From an uncultured Microbacteriaceae bacterium (GTDB lineage: Bacteria > Actinomycetota > Actinomycetes > Actinomycetales > Microbacteriaceae), in contig CALMSL010000095.1 in the NCBI GenBank assembly GCA_937872445.1, forward strand, positions 1 to 32,699: a stretch of DNA of 32,699 nucleotides. Direction: 5' to 3'. How positions within the stretch are numbered: the stretch's first letter is position 1; every line of letters begins with the position of its first letter. Below are positions 14,749 through 22,297 of the stretch, piece after piece. The position numbers and the translations under genes are program-made. Below the pieces are notes generated by a model. It saw only the letters and a list, made by a program, of their open reading frames with translations, was not told the origin of the DNA and ran no database searches.

Positions 14749-16458
14749 TTAGCGCGATGCGCTGAGGCGATGTTCGCGGTTTTCGCGCTGCTTATCCGGA
14801 TCCGGGAGAGGCACTGCGGCGATGAGCCGCTGCGTATACGGGTCCTTCGCGCTGCGCAGAATCTGGTCGCGCGTTCCCTGCTCGACGAGCTTGCCGTTGC
14901 GCAGCACCGCGATGCGGTGGGCGAGCTGGTCGACGACTGCCAGGTCGTGGCTGATGAACAGGCACGCGAAGTCCAGCTGCTCCTGCAGTTCGAGCAGGAG
15001 TTCCAGGAATCGAGATTGCACTGACACGTCGAGCGCGGACGTCGGCTCGTCTGCCACAAGCAGTTGCGGGCTCAGGGACAGCGCACGCGCAATGCCGATG
15101 CGCTGCTTCTGGCCGCCGGAGAGTTCGTGCGGGTACCGGTTGCGGAAGAACGTGGGCAACTCCACCTGCTCGAGCAGATCCTCGACCTTCTTGTCGAGCT
15201 CCTTGCCCTTGGCAACCCCCGCCAGCAGCATCGGCTCGCCAATGCTCTGGCCGACCGGCATCCTCGGGTTCAGCGACGACGCCGGGTCCTGAAACACGAT
15301 GCCGGTCTTGCGTCGAAGCAGCCGAAGTTCCTTCGTGGGCATGCTCGCCATGTCCTTGCCGACCACGCGAAGCTCACCCTCGGTGATGGGGATGAGGCCC
15401 ATCGCGGCGCGCCCGATCGTCGTCTTGCCCGATCCGGACTCTCCGACGAGTCCAAGAAGCTCGCCCGGGTGGATCTCGAGCGAGACATCGTCGACCGCCC
15501 GGAATGCAGGAACGCGCCCGCGCTTGGGGTAGTCGATGGTGACATTCTTGAGCGAGAGCACCGGCTCGCGCACTGCCTCGCTTCGCGGCAGAAGGCGTTC
15601 CTTGTTCGATCCGAGGTGCGGGACCGCAGACAGGAGCTCGATCGTGTAGGGCTCGACCGGCTTGGCGAAAATCTGGTGCACCGTGCCGGACTCCACGATG
15701 AGGCCCTGACGCATCACGACCACCCGATCGGCGAGGTCGGCGACGACGCCCATGTCGTGGGTGATGAGCACGATGGCGGAGTCCAGCCGTTTGTGCAGGT
15801 TGCGCAGCAGGTCAAGGATCTCCGCCTGAACCGTCACGTCGAGCGCCGTGGTGGGCTCGTCGGCGATGAGCAGGTCGGGATCGCACGAGATTGACTGGGC
15901 GATCATGGCGCGCTGCCGCTGCCCTCCGGAGAGCTGGTGAGGGTAGGAGTTGAACGCCTTGGGCGGGTCCGGCATTTCCACCATCGTCAGCAGTTCGATG
16001 GCGCGGGTCTTCGCCGTCGCGGGGCTCCAGCCGTAGTGCTGGCGCAGCGTCTCGACGATCTGGAATCCGACGGTGTAGACGGGGTTGAGCGCGGTCATGG
16101 GCTCCTGGAAGATCACCGCGATCTTCTCGCCGCGCACGCGACGCATTTCGCTGCTGCGCATACCGCGCAGCTCGACGCCGTTGAGCTTCACGCTGCCCCG
16201 GATGCGGCTGTTCACGGGGAGGAGGTTGAGCACGGCCATCGAGCTCGCGCTCTTGCCCGAACCGGACTCGCCGACGATCGCGAGCACTTCGCCCTTGTTC
16301 ACCGTGTAGTTGAGATTGATCGCCGCGGGGACCCACTCGTTGTCGACGCCGAAGTCGACGCTGAGATCCTTCACTTCCAGCACGGGGACACCTTCTCTGG
16401 CCACCGGTGTGATGTCCACTGCCGCGTCGCTGGCGGAGGCTGCCTGGGTATCGGTCAT
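14749..16458 (-). CDS. Peptide ABC transporter, fused two-domain ATPase (OppD-OppF type), system 1
   Basis: The 569-residue protein has two ATP-binding domains. Domain 1: Walker A GESGSGKSA at 63-71, signature LSGGQ at 176-180 and Walker B LLIADE at 196-201. Domain 2: Walker A GESGSGKTT at 339-347, signature LSGGQ at 446-450, and LLVADE as Walker B. The order matches system 2, but the sequences differ clearly, so this is an older paralogue and not a recent copy. The start is placed at ATG 16456-16458 (MTDTQAASAS) with GGGAGA eight bases upstream; nine more codons are open. It is separated from its permease genes by an opposite-strand gene, so it needs read-through or its own promoter. Confidence 0.91.
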   Translation of the reverse strand: MTDTQAASASDAAVDITPVAREGVPVLEVKDLSVDFGVDNEWVPAAINLNYTVNKGEVLAIVGESGSGKSASSMAVLNLLPVNSRIRGSVKLNGVELRGMRSSEMRRVRGEKIAVIFQEPMTALNPVYTVGFQIVETLRQHYGWSPATAKTRAIELLTMVEMPDPPKAFNSYPHQLSGGQRQRAMIAQSISCDPDLLIADEPTTALDVTVQAEILDLLRNLHKRLDSAIVLITHDMGVVADLADRVVVMRQGLIVESGTVHQIFAKPVEPYTIELLSAVPHLGSNKERLLPRSEAVREPVLSLKNVTIDYPKRGRVPAFRAVDDVSLEIHPGELLGLVGESGSGKTTIGRAAMGLIPITEGELRVVGKDMASMPTKELRLLRRKTGIVFQDPASSLNPRMPVGQSIGEPMLLAGVAKGKELDKKVEDLLEQVELPTFFRNRYPHELSGGQKQRIGIARALSLSPQLLVADEPTSALDVSVQSRFLELLLELQEQLDFACLFISHDLAVVDQLAHRIAVLRNGKLVEQGTRDQILRSAKDPYTQRLIAAVPLPDPDKQRENREHRLSASR

Positions 16459-16511
16459 GAGCTCGGTCTCCCTGTCAACCACCACGGGCGCGCACCTGCG
16501 ACGATAGACGA

Positions 16512-17102
16512 ATGTTCCATTCGCGTTTCAACCGTGTGCTTGCCGTCGTGACGTGGCTGTTGTGTCTTTCTGGTGTTGTGGCTGTGATCGTGGCCGGAAG
16601 GCAGGACGCACTCCGATACCTGCCGCTGATTGCGCTTGTCGCGTGGCTGACCTGGGCGGGGCTGTGGCATCCTGCCCTGCGCCTGAACGACGAGGCCATC
16701 ACGGTCGTGAACACGTTTGCCACCACCGTCGTGCCGTGGGCGGCACTCATCAACGTGGACACGAAGTACGCTCTCACGTTGCTGACACCGCACCGTCGCG
16801 TGGTCGTGACCGTCGCCCCAGCTCCCGGACGCATCGCCACGGCACTCAGCAATCGCGATGTGAAGGGAATTTCGGCGCCGCGCGGCGCCGACGGGAGCAT
16901 GCGCCCCGGCGACCTGCCGAATTCCGATTCCGGGGCCGCAGCACACCTCGTGCGCCAGCGCTGGGAGAGCCTGCTGGCATCGGGCCGCATCGACGTGGGC
17001 ACTGCGGACGAGGTTCGCGTGGATCGGCGAATTCACTGGCCGACGATCCTCGTGGGATCCGCGTTGGGGATCGCAACGGTGGCCGCGGTCGCACTGAACT
17101 AG
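16512..17102 (+). CDS. Membrane protein with a probable bacterial PH-like domain, unknown function
   Basis: The 196-residue protein has two N-terminal membrane helices (about 9-28 and 36-52), a soluble part, and a C-terminal helix (about 176-193). The segment just after helix 2, LRLNDEAITVVNTFATTVVP followed by WAALINVDTKYALTL, reads like the short PH-domain-like module of many small actinobacterial membrane proteins. I give it no function. It is the only plus-strand gene in the 14 kb of peptide-transport genes. It begins 53 bp from the divergent ATPase and ends eight bases from the convergent permease stop. A dyad GAATG-TTC-CATTC (16510-16522) covers the start. No ribosome site is visible. 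Confidence 0.78.
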   Translation: MFHSRFNRVLAVVTWLLCLSGVVAVIVAGRQDALRYLPLIALVAWLTWAGLWHPALRLNDEAITVVNTFATTVVPWAALINVDTKYALTLLTPHRRVVVTVAPAPGRIATALSNRDVKGISAPRGADGSMRPGDLPNSDSGAAAHLVRQRWESLLASGRIDVGTADEVRVDRRIHWPTILVGSALGIATVAAVALN

Positions 17103-17110
17103 GACTGAGG

Positions 17111-18133
17111 TCACTTCGAGTCCCATTCCTTCATTCTGCTCGCCACGAACTTGCGCTGGCGCGGATCGAACGCGTCGCGAAGCCCGTCGCCGATGAAGTT
17201 CACGGTCAGCGCGATGATGACGATGAAAACACCGGGCCAGAGGAACAGGTACGGCCTCGTACCGAACGCGGTCTGGTTCTGGCTGATGATGAGGCCCAGG
17301 GATACGTCGGGGCTCCTGATCCCGAAACCGAGGTAGCTCAGACCAGTCTCCAGGAGGATGGCCGCCGCCATGATGAGCGTCGTCGCGACGATGACGACAC
17401 CGACGGCGTTCGGCAGGATGTGCCGGAACATGATTCTGGCGTCGCGGGCGCCGGACACCCGCGCGGCATCCACGTATTCGCGTTCGCGCAGGGTGAGGAA
17501 CTCGCCGCGCACGAGGCGGGCAAGCCCCGTCCACAGGAAGAGCCCGAGCACCAGGGACAAACCGAGAACTCCGAGGCCCTTGAAGTGTTCGCTCGCGATC
17601 TTGCCGACAACCGCGCCGAGGACGATCACCGGAATCACGATGACGAGGTCGGTGAAGCGCATGAGCACGGATTCGACCCACCCGCGGTAGTATCCGGCAA
17701 CCGCGCCGACGACCGTTCCGATGACCGCCACGAGCGCCCCGATGATGAACATGACGATGAGCGAGTTCTGAACCCCGCGCATGGTCATCGAGAAATAGTC
17801 GATGCCGATGAGGGTCTGGCCGAACGGGTGTTCCCCGAGGTGGATGCCCTCGCCGCCGAGCCAGGTGGGAATGAGCGACAGCGTCGGTGCGCCGCCGTTC
17901 AGCGGTGTCGCCAGATCGGTGTAGCGGTACTTCCACCACCCCGGTATCCCGAATGCACCGATGGAGGTGACGGACAGGATGATGACGGCGAGAAAGATGC
18001 CGAGCGAGGCCATCGCGACCCAGTTGCGCAGGAAGCGCTCGAGAATCAGGCGGCCCTGGCTCTTGCCCACGGTGATCGAGGTGATGCCCTCCTCGTCGAC
18101 GGGTCGCGGTTCGCCTTCGTTGATGATCGTCAT
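17111..18133 (-). CDS. Peptide ABC transporter permease, OppC/DppC type, system 1
   Basis: The 340-residue membrane protein has a cytoplasmic N-terminal tail, a first helix near residues 39-60, a long external loop ending GEHPFGQTLIGIDYFSMTMRG and five more helices. The EAA coupling loop LTLREREYVDAARVSGARDA is followed by RIMFRHILPNAVG. The loop with WWKYRYTDLATPLNGGAPTL, before the conserved HPFG, is longer than in system 2. The ATG at 18131-18133 overlaps the upstream permease stop as ATGA. The gene downstream on this strand is the ATPase, but only after the opposite-strand PH-like gene. Confidence 0.92.
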   Translation of the reverse strand: MTIINEGEPRPVDEEGITSITVGKSQGRLILERFLRNWVAMASLGIFLAVIILSVTSIGAFGIPGWWKYRYTDLATPLNGGAPTLSLIPTWLGGEGIHLGEHPFGQTLIGIDYFSMTMRGVQNSLIVMFIIGALVAVIGTVVGAVAGYYRGWVESVLMRFTDLVIVIPVIVLGAVVGKIASEHFKGLGVLGLSLVLGLFLWTGLARLVRGEFLTLREREYVDAARVSGARDARIMFRHILPNAVGVVIVATTLIMAAAILLETGLSYLGFGIRSPDVSLGLIISQNQTAFGTRPYLFLWPGVFIVIIALTVNFIGDGLRDAFDPRQRKFVASRMKEWDSK

Positions 18134-19671
18134 CCGCGTGTCCTCACTCTCGGGTCAAGGGCCGAATAGGTCATGTCGGCGATGAAGTTGAACACGATCA
18201 CCATCACCGCGATCACGACGAAATACCCCATGACCGGGTTCGGGTCGGGGAGCGAAATTCCTCGCTGGAACAGGGCCCCCATCCCGGAGAAGGCGAAGAC
18301 CTGTTCCGTGATGATCGCGCCGCCCAGCAGCGCCCCGAAGTCCGAGGCCACGATCGTGGCAATCGGGATGAGCGAGTTCCGGAACGCGTGCCGCACGATC
18401 ACAACCCGCTCCGGCATGCCCTTCGCGCGGGCCGTGCGGATGTAGTCCTGGTTGAGCACGTCGAGCATTCCGGCGCGCGAATACCTCGTGTACCCGGCGA
18501 ACCCGATGAGCATGAGGGTCAGGGTGGGCAGCAGGAGGTGGGTGAACGAGTCGATTCCGTGAATCCAGATATCGCCGCCCAGGTTCGGGGTTTGGGAACC
18601 TACCGTGGCGATCGGACGGCCGTTGATGGCGGATTCGCCGAGATATTGCGGCCAGGACTGCATGAGCCGGTCGACGAGGATGAGCGAGGCAGAGAGCACG
18701 GCCGTGAACGCGCCGACCCTCATGTTCAGTCCCCGGTCCGGTCCGCCGACGAAGTATCCGGTGGCAAGTCCGACGACGACGGTGATGAGCCCGAGGATCA
18801 GGAGCGTGTAGATGCTGGAGATGTCCAGCAGGCCCTGCAGCGCGAAGTAGCAGATCATCGTGAGGACGACCTGAATTCCGGCAGTCAGAAGTGCCCTGCG
18901 GTTTCGCAGGCCGGCCATCAGAGTCGACAGCACCAGCCCGATGCCCGCCGACATGATGAGCAAGAATACCGGTCCGATGCTGGGGTGCAGGAACCAGTCC
19001 GTGAGGGAGAAGTACACGAGAACGGCTGCGGTCGCCAGCGTCGACACGATGAACACGCTCACCCGACGCCGCCACTCGCCGCCCACCAAACCGACCCACA
19101 GGAGCCCGATCACCAGGGCAATGACGGTGATCCACACGGGCCCGAGCTGGGGGTCACCGAGGAAGTCGTTGAAGCGGATCGCCACGAACTCCTTGAGCAG
19201 GATACCCACCCAGAAGGACGGAAGAGAGTACAGCAGGAACGAGACGAACGTCATCACGAAGTCGAAGGTGGTGTACTGCCGAAGCGCCGACACGATCCCG
19301 AACGTGATGCCGACGACGATGGCGAGGACGGTGGCCGCCGTGACGAGCTGAAGCGTCGAGCCCATGGCCATGGGAAGCAGGTCGGTCACTTTCTGACCCT
19401 GCGCGGTGAGGCCCAGATCGCAGGTGTTGGCGAACGGGATGAGGCACTTGGCCGCACCGCCGAGCCAGAGGAAGAAACGAAGCGGGGCGGGGACGTTCAG
19501 CTGCAAGGCTTCCGTGCGGGCCGCGATGAGCTGGTCCCGGTTGGGCAGCCTGCTCTGGTAGAACTCCTCCAGGGGGTCCCCCGCCAGGGCGGTGAGCTGG
19601 TACATGATAAATGCCGCGCCGAGCAGCAGCAGAACCGAGACGATGAGCCGTCTCGCGATGAATGTCACCAT
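18130..19671 (-). CDS. Peptide ABC transporter permease, OppB/DppB type with large membrane insertion, system 1
   Basis: At 513 residues it is about 200 longer than a normal OppB. The N-terminal half looks standard (helix 1; STLQLVTAATVLAIVVGITF; YSLPSFWVGILL at 148-159). The C-terminal half resumes near residue 376 (FTHLLLPTLTLMLIGFAGYT) and includes the EAA coupling loop MLDVLNQDYIRTARAKGMPE. Between them, about residues 178-336 add five or six hydrophobic segments with short loops such as LRNRRALLTAG and GGPDRGLNMR. The frame is uninterrupted and codon use does not change, so this is one protein. The start is ATG 19669-19671, with AGGAAAG about 10 bases upstream; a GTG follows directly. 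Confidence 0.9.
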   Translation of the reverse strand: MVTFIARRLIVSVLLLLGAAFIMYQLTALAGDPLEEFYQSRLPNRDQLIAARTEALQLNVPAPLRFFLWLGGAAKCLIPFANTCDLGLTAQGQKVTDLLPMAMGSTLQLVTAATVLAIVVGITFGIVSALRQYTTFDFVMTFVSFLLYSLPSFWVGILLKEFVAIRFNDFLGDPQLGPVWITVIALVIGLLWVGLVGGEWRRRVSVFIVSTLATAAVLVYFSLTDWFLHPSIGPVFLLIMSAGIGLVLSTLMAGLRNRRALLTAGIQVVLTMICYFALQGLLDISSIYTLLILGLITVVVGLATGYFVGGPDRGLNMRVGAFTAVLSASLILVDRLMQSWPQYLGESAINGRPIATVGSQTPNLGGDIWIHGIDSFTHLLLPTLTLMLIGFAGYTRYSRAGMLDVLNQDYIRTARAKGMPERVVIVRHAFRNSLIPIATIVASDFGALLGGAIITEQVFAFSGMGALFQRGISLPDPNPVMGYFVVIAVMVIVFNFIADMTYSALDPRVRTRG

Positions 19672-19791
19672 GAAAGAACGCTTTCCTGTCGCGGACCGAC
19701 ATCACTGGCGGTCTGCGGGAAGTTTAGCCGAGCCCATTCGCTCGTGGCGTGTGGAACTCGGGATGAAGTGGGTACGGGATCCGTGATGGAA

Positions 19792-19824
19792 CGGAGCGCC
19801 AGGACCATGGGTCCTGGCGCTCCG
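19792..19824 (-). terminator. Strong perfect hairpin after the system-1 binding protein
   Basis: CGGAGCGCCAGGACC (19792-19806) pairs perfectly with GGTCCTGGCGCTCCG (19810-19824): 15 bp around a 3-base loop. It lies 48 bases after the binding-protein stop in the transcript. Only TTCC follows, so it may be a partial terminator or 3'-end stabiliser. Apart from it the 201-bp gap shows only a possible -10 (minus-strand TAAACT) nearer the permease. Confidence 0.7.
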
Positions 19825-19872
19825 CCCTGGAAGTTCATCCAGGTTCAGTCCGCTGGGGACTGAGCCAGGAGA

Positions 19873-21624
19873 TTACTTCTTTGCCCACTCCCAGTAGTTC
19901 CAGCCCACTCCGGCCTGGCCGGGGTAGTACACAACGCCGGTGACGTTGTTGCTGAACGCCATGACGCCCGGTGCGACGAACAGCGGGACGCCGTATCCGT
20001 CAGCGAAGAGCATCGTGTCGATCTTGATCTGGATGTCGTCCTGGGCCTTCTTGTCCAGGGTGACCTGGAGCTGCTTAGCCAGCTTGTCGACCTCAGGGTT
20101 CGAGTAGCCGCTGAAGTTGCCGCCACCGTCGGTGCTGAAGATCTGCGGAACGCCGGCAACACCGACACCCGAGGAAATCCAGCCGAAGATCGACGCGTCG
20201 TAGGTGCCGCTACCGAGGAGCGAGCCCCAGTTCTCAGCACCACCGTCGATGACCTTGAATCCGGCCTTCTCCGCCGAGGCCTGAATGGCCTGGAAGGAGT
20301 TGACGCGGTTCGGGTTCTTCGTGTTGTACAGGATCTTCACTTCCGGCGTTGCACCCTTCAACAGGGCCTTCGCACCCTCAATGTCCACCTTGTCGTACTT
20401 GGAGGCACCGTTCACCTTGACCGACGCAGCGTACGCGTCAGTACCGGGGAAGAACAGCTGGGAGTCGTCCAGCGTGGCGTCCGGGTTCTGCGGCGTGACG
20501 ATCGCGTCAAGGATCTGCTGACGAGGAATCGTCATCAGGAACGCCTTGCGCACATCCGGGTCCTTGAACACTGGCGTGTTGAAGGAGATGTCCAGGTGGT
20601 CGTAGCTGAACTGGTTGCCCGTGAGGGTAGTCACGTTCTTCAGCGCCTCGAGGGACTTGATGGTGTCAGCGGAGGACTGCGGGTTGATCACGTCAACCTC
20701 GCCGTTCTGGAGTGCCGTCACCTGCGCCTGAGCGTCACCGATGAAGCGAATGACGATCTTGTCGACCTTCGGCTTCTGGTCACCCTTGTAGTCCGGGTTG
20801 CGCACGAGCGTGATCGACTGCTTCGGCGTCCAGGAGTCCAGCACCATGCCGGCGGACGAGAGGTACAAGCTCTTGTCGGTCGGAAGGCTCGTCGCGTCGA
20901 AACCGGTGTTCCAGAAGGTCGCGAAGGCCTTCAGGTCCTTGTTCGGCGCAGCAGGGCTGGCCGCGTTGCCGCGAGGCATCGACTGCATGGCCGAGAGGAC
21001 ATCCTTCAGCGCGACACCCGCGTGGTCGGCAACGACGTGAGCCGGTGCGTCGATCGGGTTCACGAGCTGCCAGTCGGCGTACGGCTCGCTGTAGGTGAGC
21101 GTCATCGACATGTTGTTGTCACCGATCACCGGCTTGTCCGTGAGGCCAAGCCCCGTGGTGTCGCCCGCGTAGTCGAAGTACGTGGTACCTGACGTCACGT
21201 TGCCGTCTTTGTCGGTCTTCGAGTCGTTGAAGTAGCCGGACTGAACTGCCCAGGCCAGCATCATGTCGTCCGCGGTAACCGGGGTGCCGTCGGACCACGT
21301 TGCGGTCTTCGCGAGCGTGTACTTGACGGTCAGCGGGTTATCGCTTGTCTTCTCGACCGTACCGAAGCTCTTGTCCGGAACGATGTTGAGCTTGTTGTCG
21401 AGGTAGAAGAAGCCCGAGCGGGTGTACCCCGTGAGCTTCGAGTTCATGTCCAGGTTGCCCTGAGGGGTGTTCGGGTTGAACGAGGTGAGCTCGTTAACCT
21501 CGGCCACCGTGATGGTGCCCCCGGTCGGCGTGGACGGAGTCGTGCCGGTTGTTGTGCAACCCGTAACCGCCATGGCAGCTATCGCCGCCATCGCGATCGG
21601 CACCCCGATGCGTCTGAATTTCAC
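19873..21624 (-). CDS. Peptide-binding lipoprotein, OppA/DppA type (SBP family 5), system 1
   Basis: The 583-residue exported lipoprotein has signal peptide MKFRRIGVPIAMAAIAAMAV and lipobox VTGC with Cys23. Family 5 features include ELTSFNPNTPQGN near the start, KTATWSDGTPVTADDMMLAW, ITLVRNPDYKGDQKPKVDKI, and FKDPDVRKAFLMTIPRQQIL. It would capture peptides for the system-1 permeases. The region near residues 230-300, with TSLPTDKSLYLSSAGM, is larger than in system 2, so the ligand may differ. The GTG at 21622-21624 has AGGAGG four bases upstream. It is the first gene of the array, with its own promoter and leader hairpin. Confidence 0.92.
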   Translation of the reverse strand: MKFRRIGVPIAMAAIAAMAVTGCTTTGTTPSTPTGGTITVAEVNELTSFNPNTPQGNLDMNSKLTGYTRSGFFYLDNKLNIVPDKSFGTVEKTSDNPLTVKYTLAKTATWSDGTPVTADDMMLAWAVQSGYFNDSKTDKDGNVTSGTTYFDYAGDTTGLGLTDKPVIGDNNMSMTLTYSEPYADWQLVNPIDAPAHVVADHAGVALKDVLSAMQSMPRGNAASPAAPNKDLKAFATFWNTGFDATSLPTDKSLYLSSAGMVLDSWTPKQSITLVRNPDYKGDQKPKVDKIVIRFIGDAQAQVTALQNGEVDVINPQSSADTIKSLEALKNVTTLTGNQFSYDHLDISFNTPVFKDPDVRKAFLMTIPRQQILDAIVTPQNPDATLDDSQLFFPGTDAYAASVKVNGASKYDKVDIEGAKALLKGATPEVKILYNTKNPNRVNSFQAIQASAEKAGFKVIDGGAENWGSLLGSGTYDASIFGWISSGVGVAGVPQIFSTDGGGNFSGYSNPEVDKLAKQLQVTLDKKAQDDIQIKIDTMLFADGYGVPLFVAPGVMAFSNNVTGVVYYPGQAGVGWNYWEWAKK

Positions 21625-21628
21625 TTTT

Positions 21629-21659
21629 CCTCCTGTGCAAGATGGATTGCAACCCAGGA
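21629..21659 (-). promoter_or_regulatory. Leader hairpin partly covering the system-1 binding-protein ribosome site
   Basis: In the transcript TCCTG (complement of 21655-21659) can pair with CAGGA (21631-21635), and TGCAA (21647-21651) with TTGCA (21636-21640). This gives ten pairs with a 3-base bulge and a 6-base loop. CAGGA includes four bases of AGGAGG (21629-21634). It is weaker than the leader of system 2 but has the same logic. Confidence 0.4.
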
Positions 21660-21696
21660 CAATTCCTAGCGCCCCGAATCGCGTGTTATTAAGAGA

Positions 21697-21725
21697 ACCC
21701 TAAGCAGGGTCGACTCCACAGCAAA
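21697..21725 (-). promoter_or_regulatory. Candidate promoter of the system-1 transporter
   Basis: Minus-strand TTTGCT (21720-21725), a 17-bp spacer, then TAGGGT (21697-21702) would start transcription near 21690, giving a leader of about 65 bases. The -10 fits the TANNNT form; the -35 is weak. Confidence 0.4.
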
Positions 21726-21759
21726 ACTGTAAACGCAAACGTTATCGACTGTTAACGCA
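21726..21759. repeat. Two 12-bp direct repeats next to the -35, 22 bp apart
   Basis: ACTGTAAACGCA (21726-21737) and ACTGTTAACGCA (21748-21759) match at 11 of 12 positions and are spaced exactly 22 bp, about two helical turns, so both lie on the same face of the DNA. They adjoin the predicted -35 of the system-1 transporter in the AT-rich part of the 259-bp gap. They look like a tandem activator or repressor site. Confidence 0.5.
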
Positions 21760-21870
21760 GTTACGGAAAAATTGCGAACTCCGGCGAAATCTTGCGTCGA
21801 ATGCAACATTTTCGCAGCGATTCGATGGTTGGGGCGGGTTCGGCTCTCTGACGCAGCGCACGCAGGCGCG

Positions 21871-21876
21871 TAGCAT
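21871..21876 (+). promoter_or_regulatory. -10 element (TAGCAT) for the DCC-family gene, leaderless
   Basis: TAGCAT ends seven bases before the ATG at 21884, the distance expected for a leaderless message. No Shine-Dalgarno sequence is present. Confidence 0.5.
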
Positions 21877-21883
21877 CGAAACC

Positions 21884-22297
21884 ATGCCACCCGTTTCCAC
21901 ACTCCTCCGCGACCAGTCCACACTGGTTTTCGACGGCGATTGCGGATTCTGCACGAGCGCCGTCCGCTGGCTTGAGCGCACGCTGCCAGCGCCGCCGCAC
22001 TCGCGCCCGTACCAGCTGGCGGATCTCGGTGAATTGGGCCTCGCCCCGCAGGAGGCCGCCGACATGGTGTGGCTGGTAGCCACGGACCGGCGCGGGTCGC
22101 TCCACCAGTACGGCGGATACCTCGCGGTGTCCATGCTCTTGCGCCACCAGCCGTCCTTGGCCTGGCGGTTCCTCGGCGTGCTCCTGGATACCACACCGTT
22201 CTCTCTCGTCGCCGACGCCGCATACCGCATCGTGGCGCGCGTTCGATACCTGCTTCCTGGCGGCACCCCCGCGTGCCGGGTAGACCGCGAAGGATGA
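21884..22297 (+). CDS. DCC-family (DUF393) thiol-disulfide oxidoreductase-like protein
   Basis: The 137-residue soluble protein carries the family signature LVFDGDCGFCTSAVRWLERT, with the CxxC pair at Cys20 and Cys23 after the first strand. This resembles a thioredoxin-like active site. DUF393/DCC proteins are predicted redox proteins, and no substrate is established. Full length for the family. The stop overlaps the start of the next gene as ATGA, so the product may work with the CPBP membrane protein encoded there. The start is supported by the -10 element seven bases upstream. Confidence 0.85.
   Translation: MPPVSTLLRDQSTLVFDGDCGFCTSAVRWLERTLPAPPHSRPYQLADLGELGLAPQEAADMVWLVATDRRGSLHQYGGYLAVSMLLRHQPSLAWRFLGVLLDTTPFSLVADAAYRIVARVRYLLPGGTPACRVDREG

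Noticed and set aside
16442-16475. A consensus-like TTGACA on the minus strand just before the system-1 ATPase start.
   Set aside because: A -10 at the right distance would fall inside the coding sequence (ACCGAT) and is poor, so it cannot be the gene's promoter.
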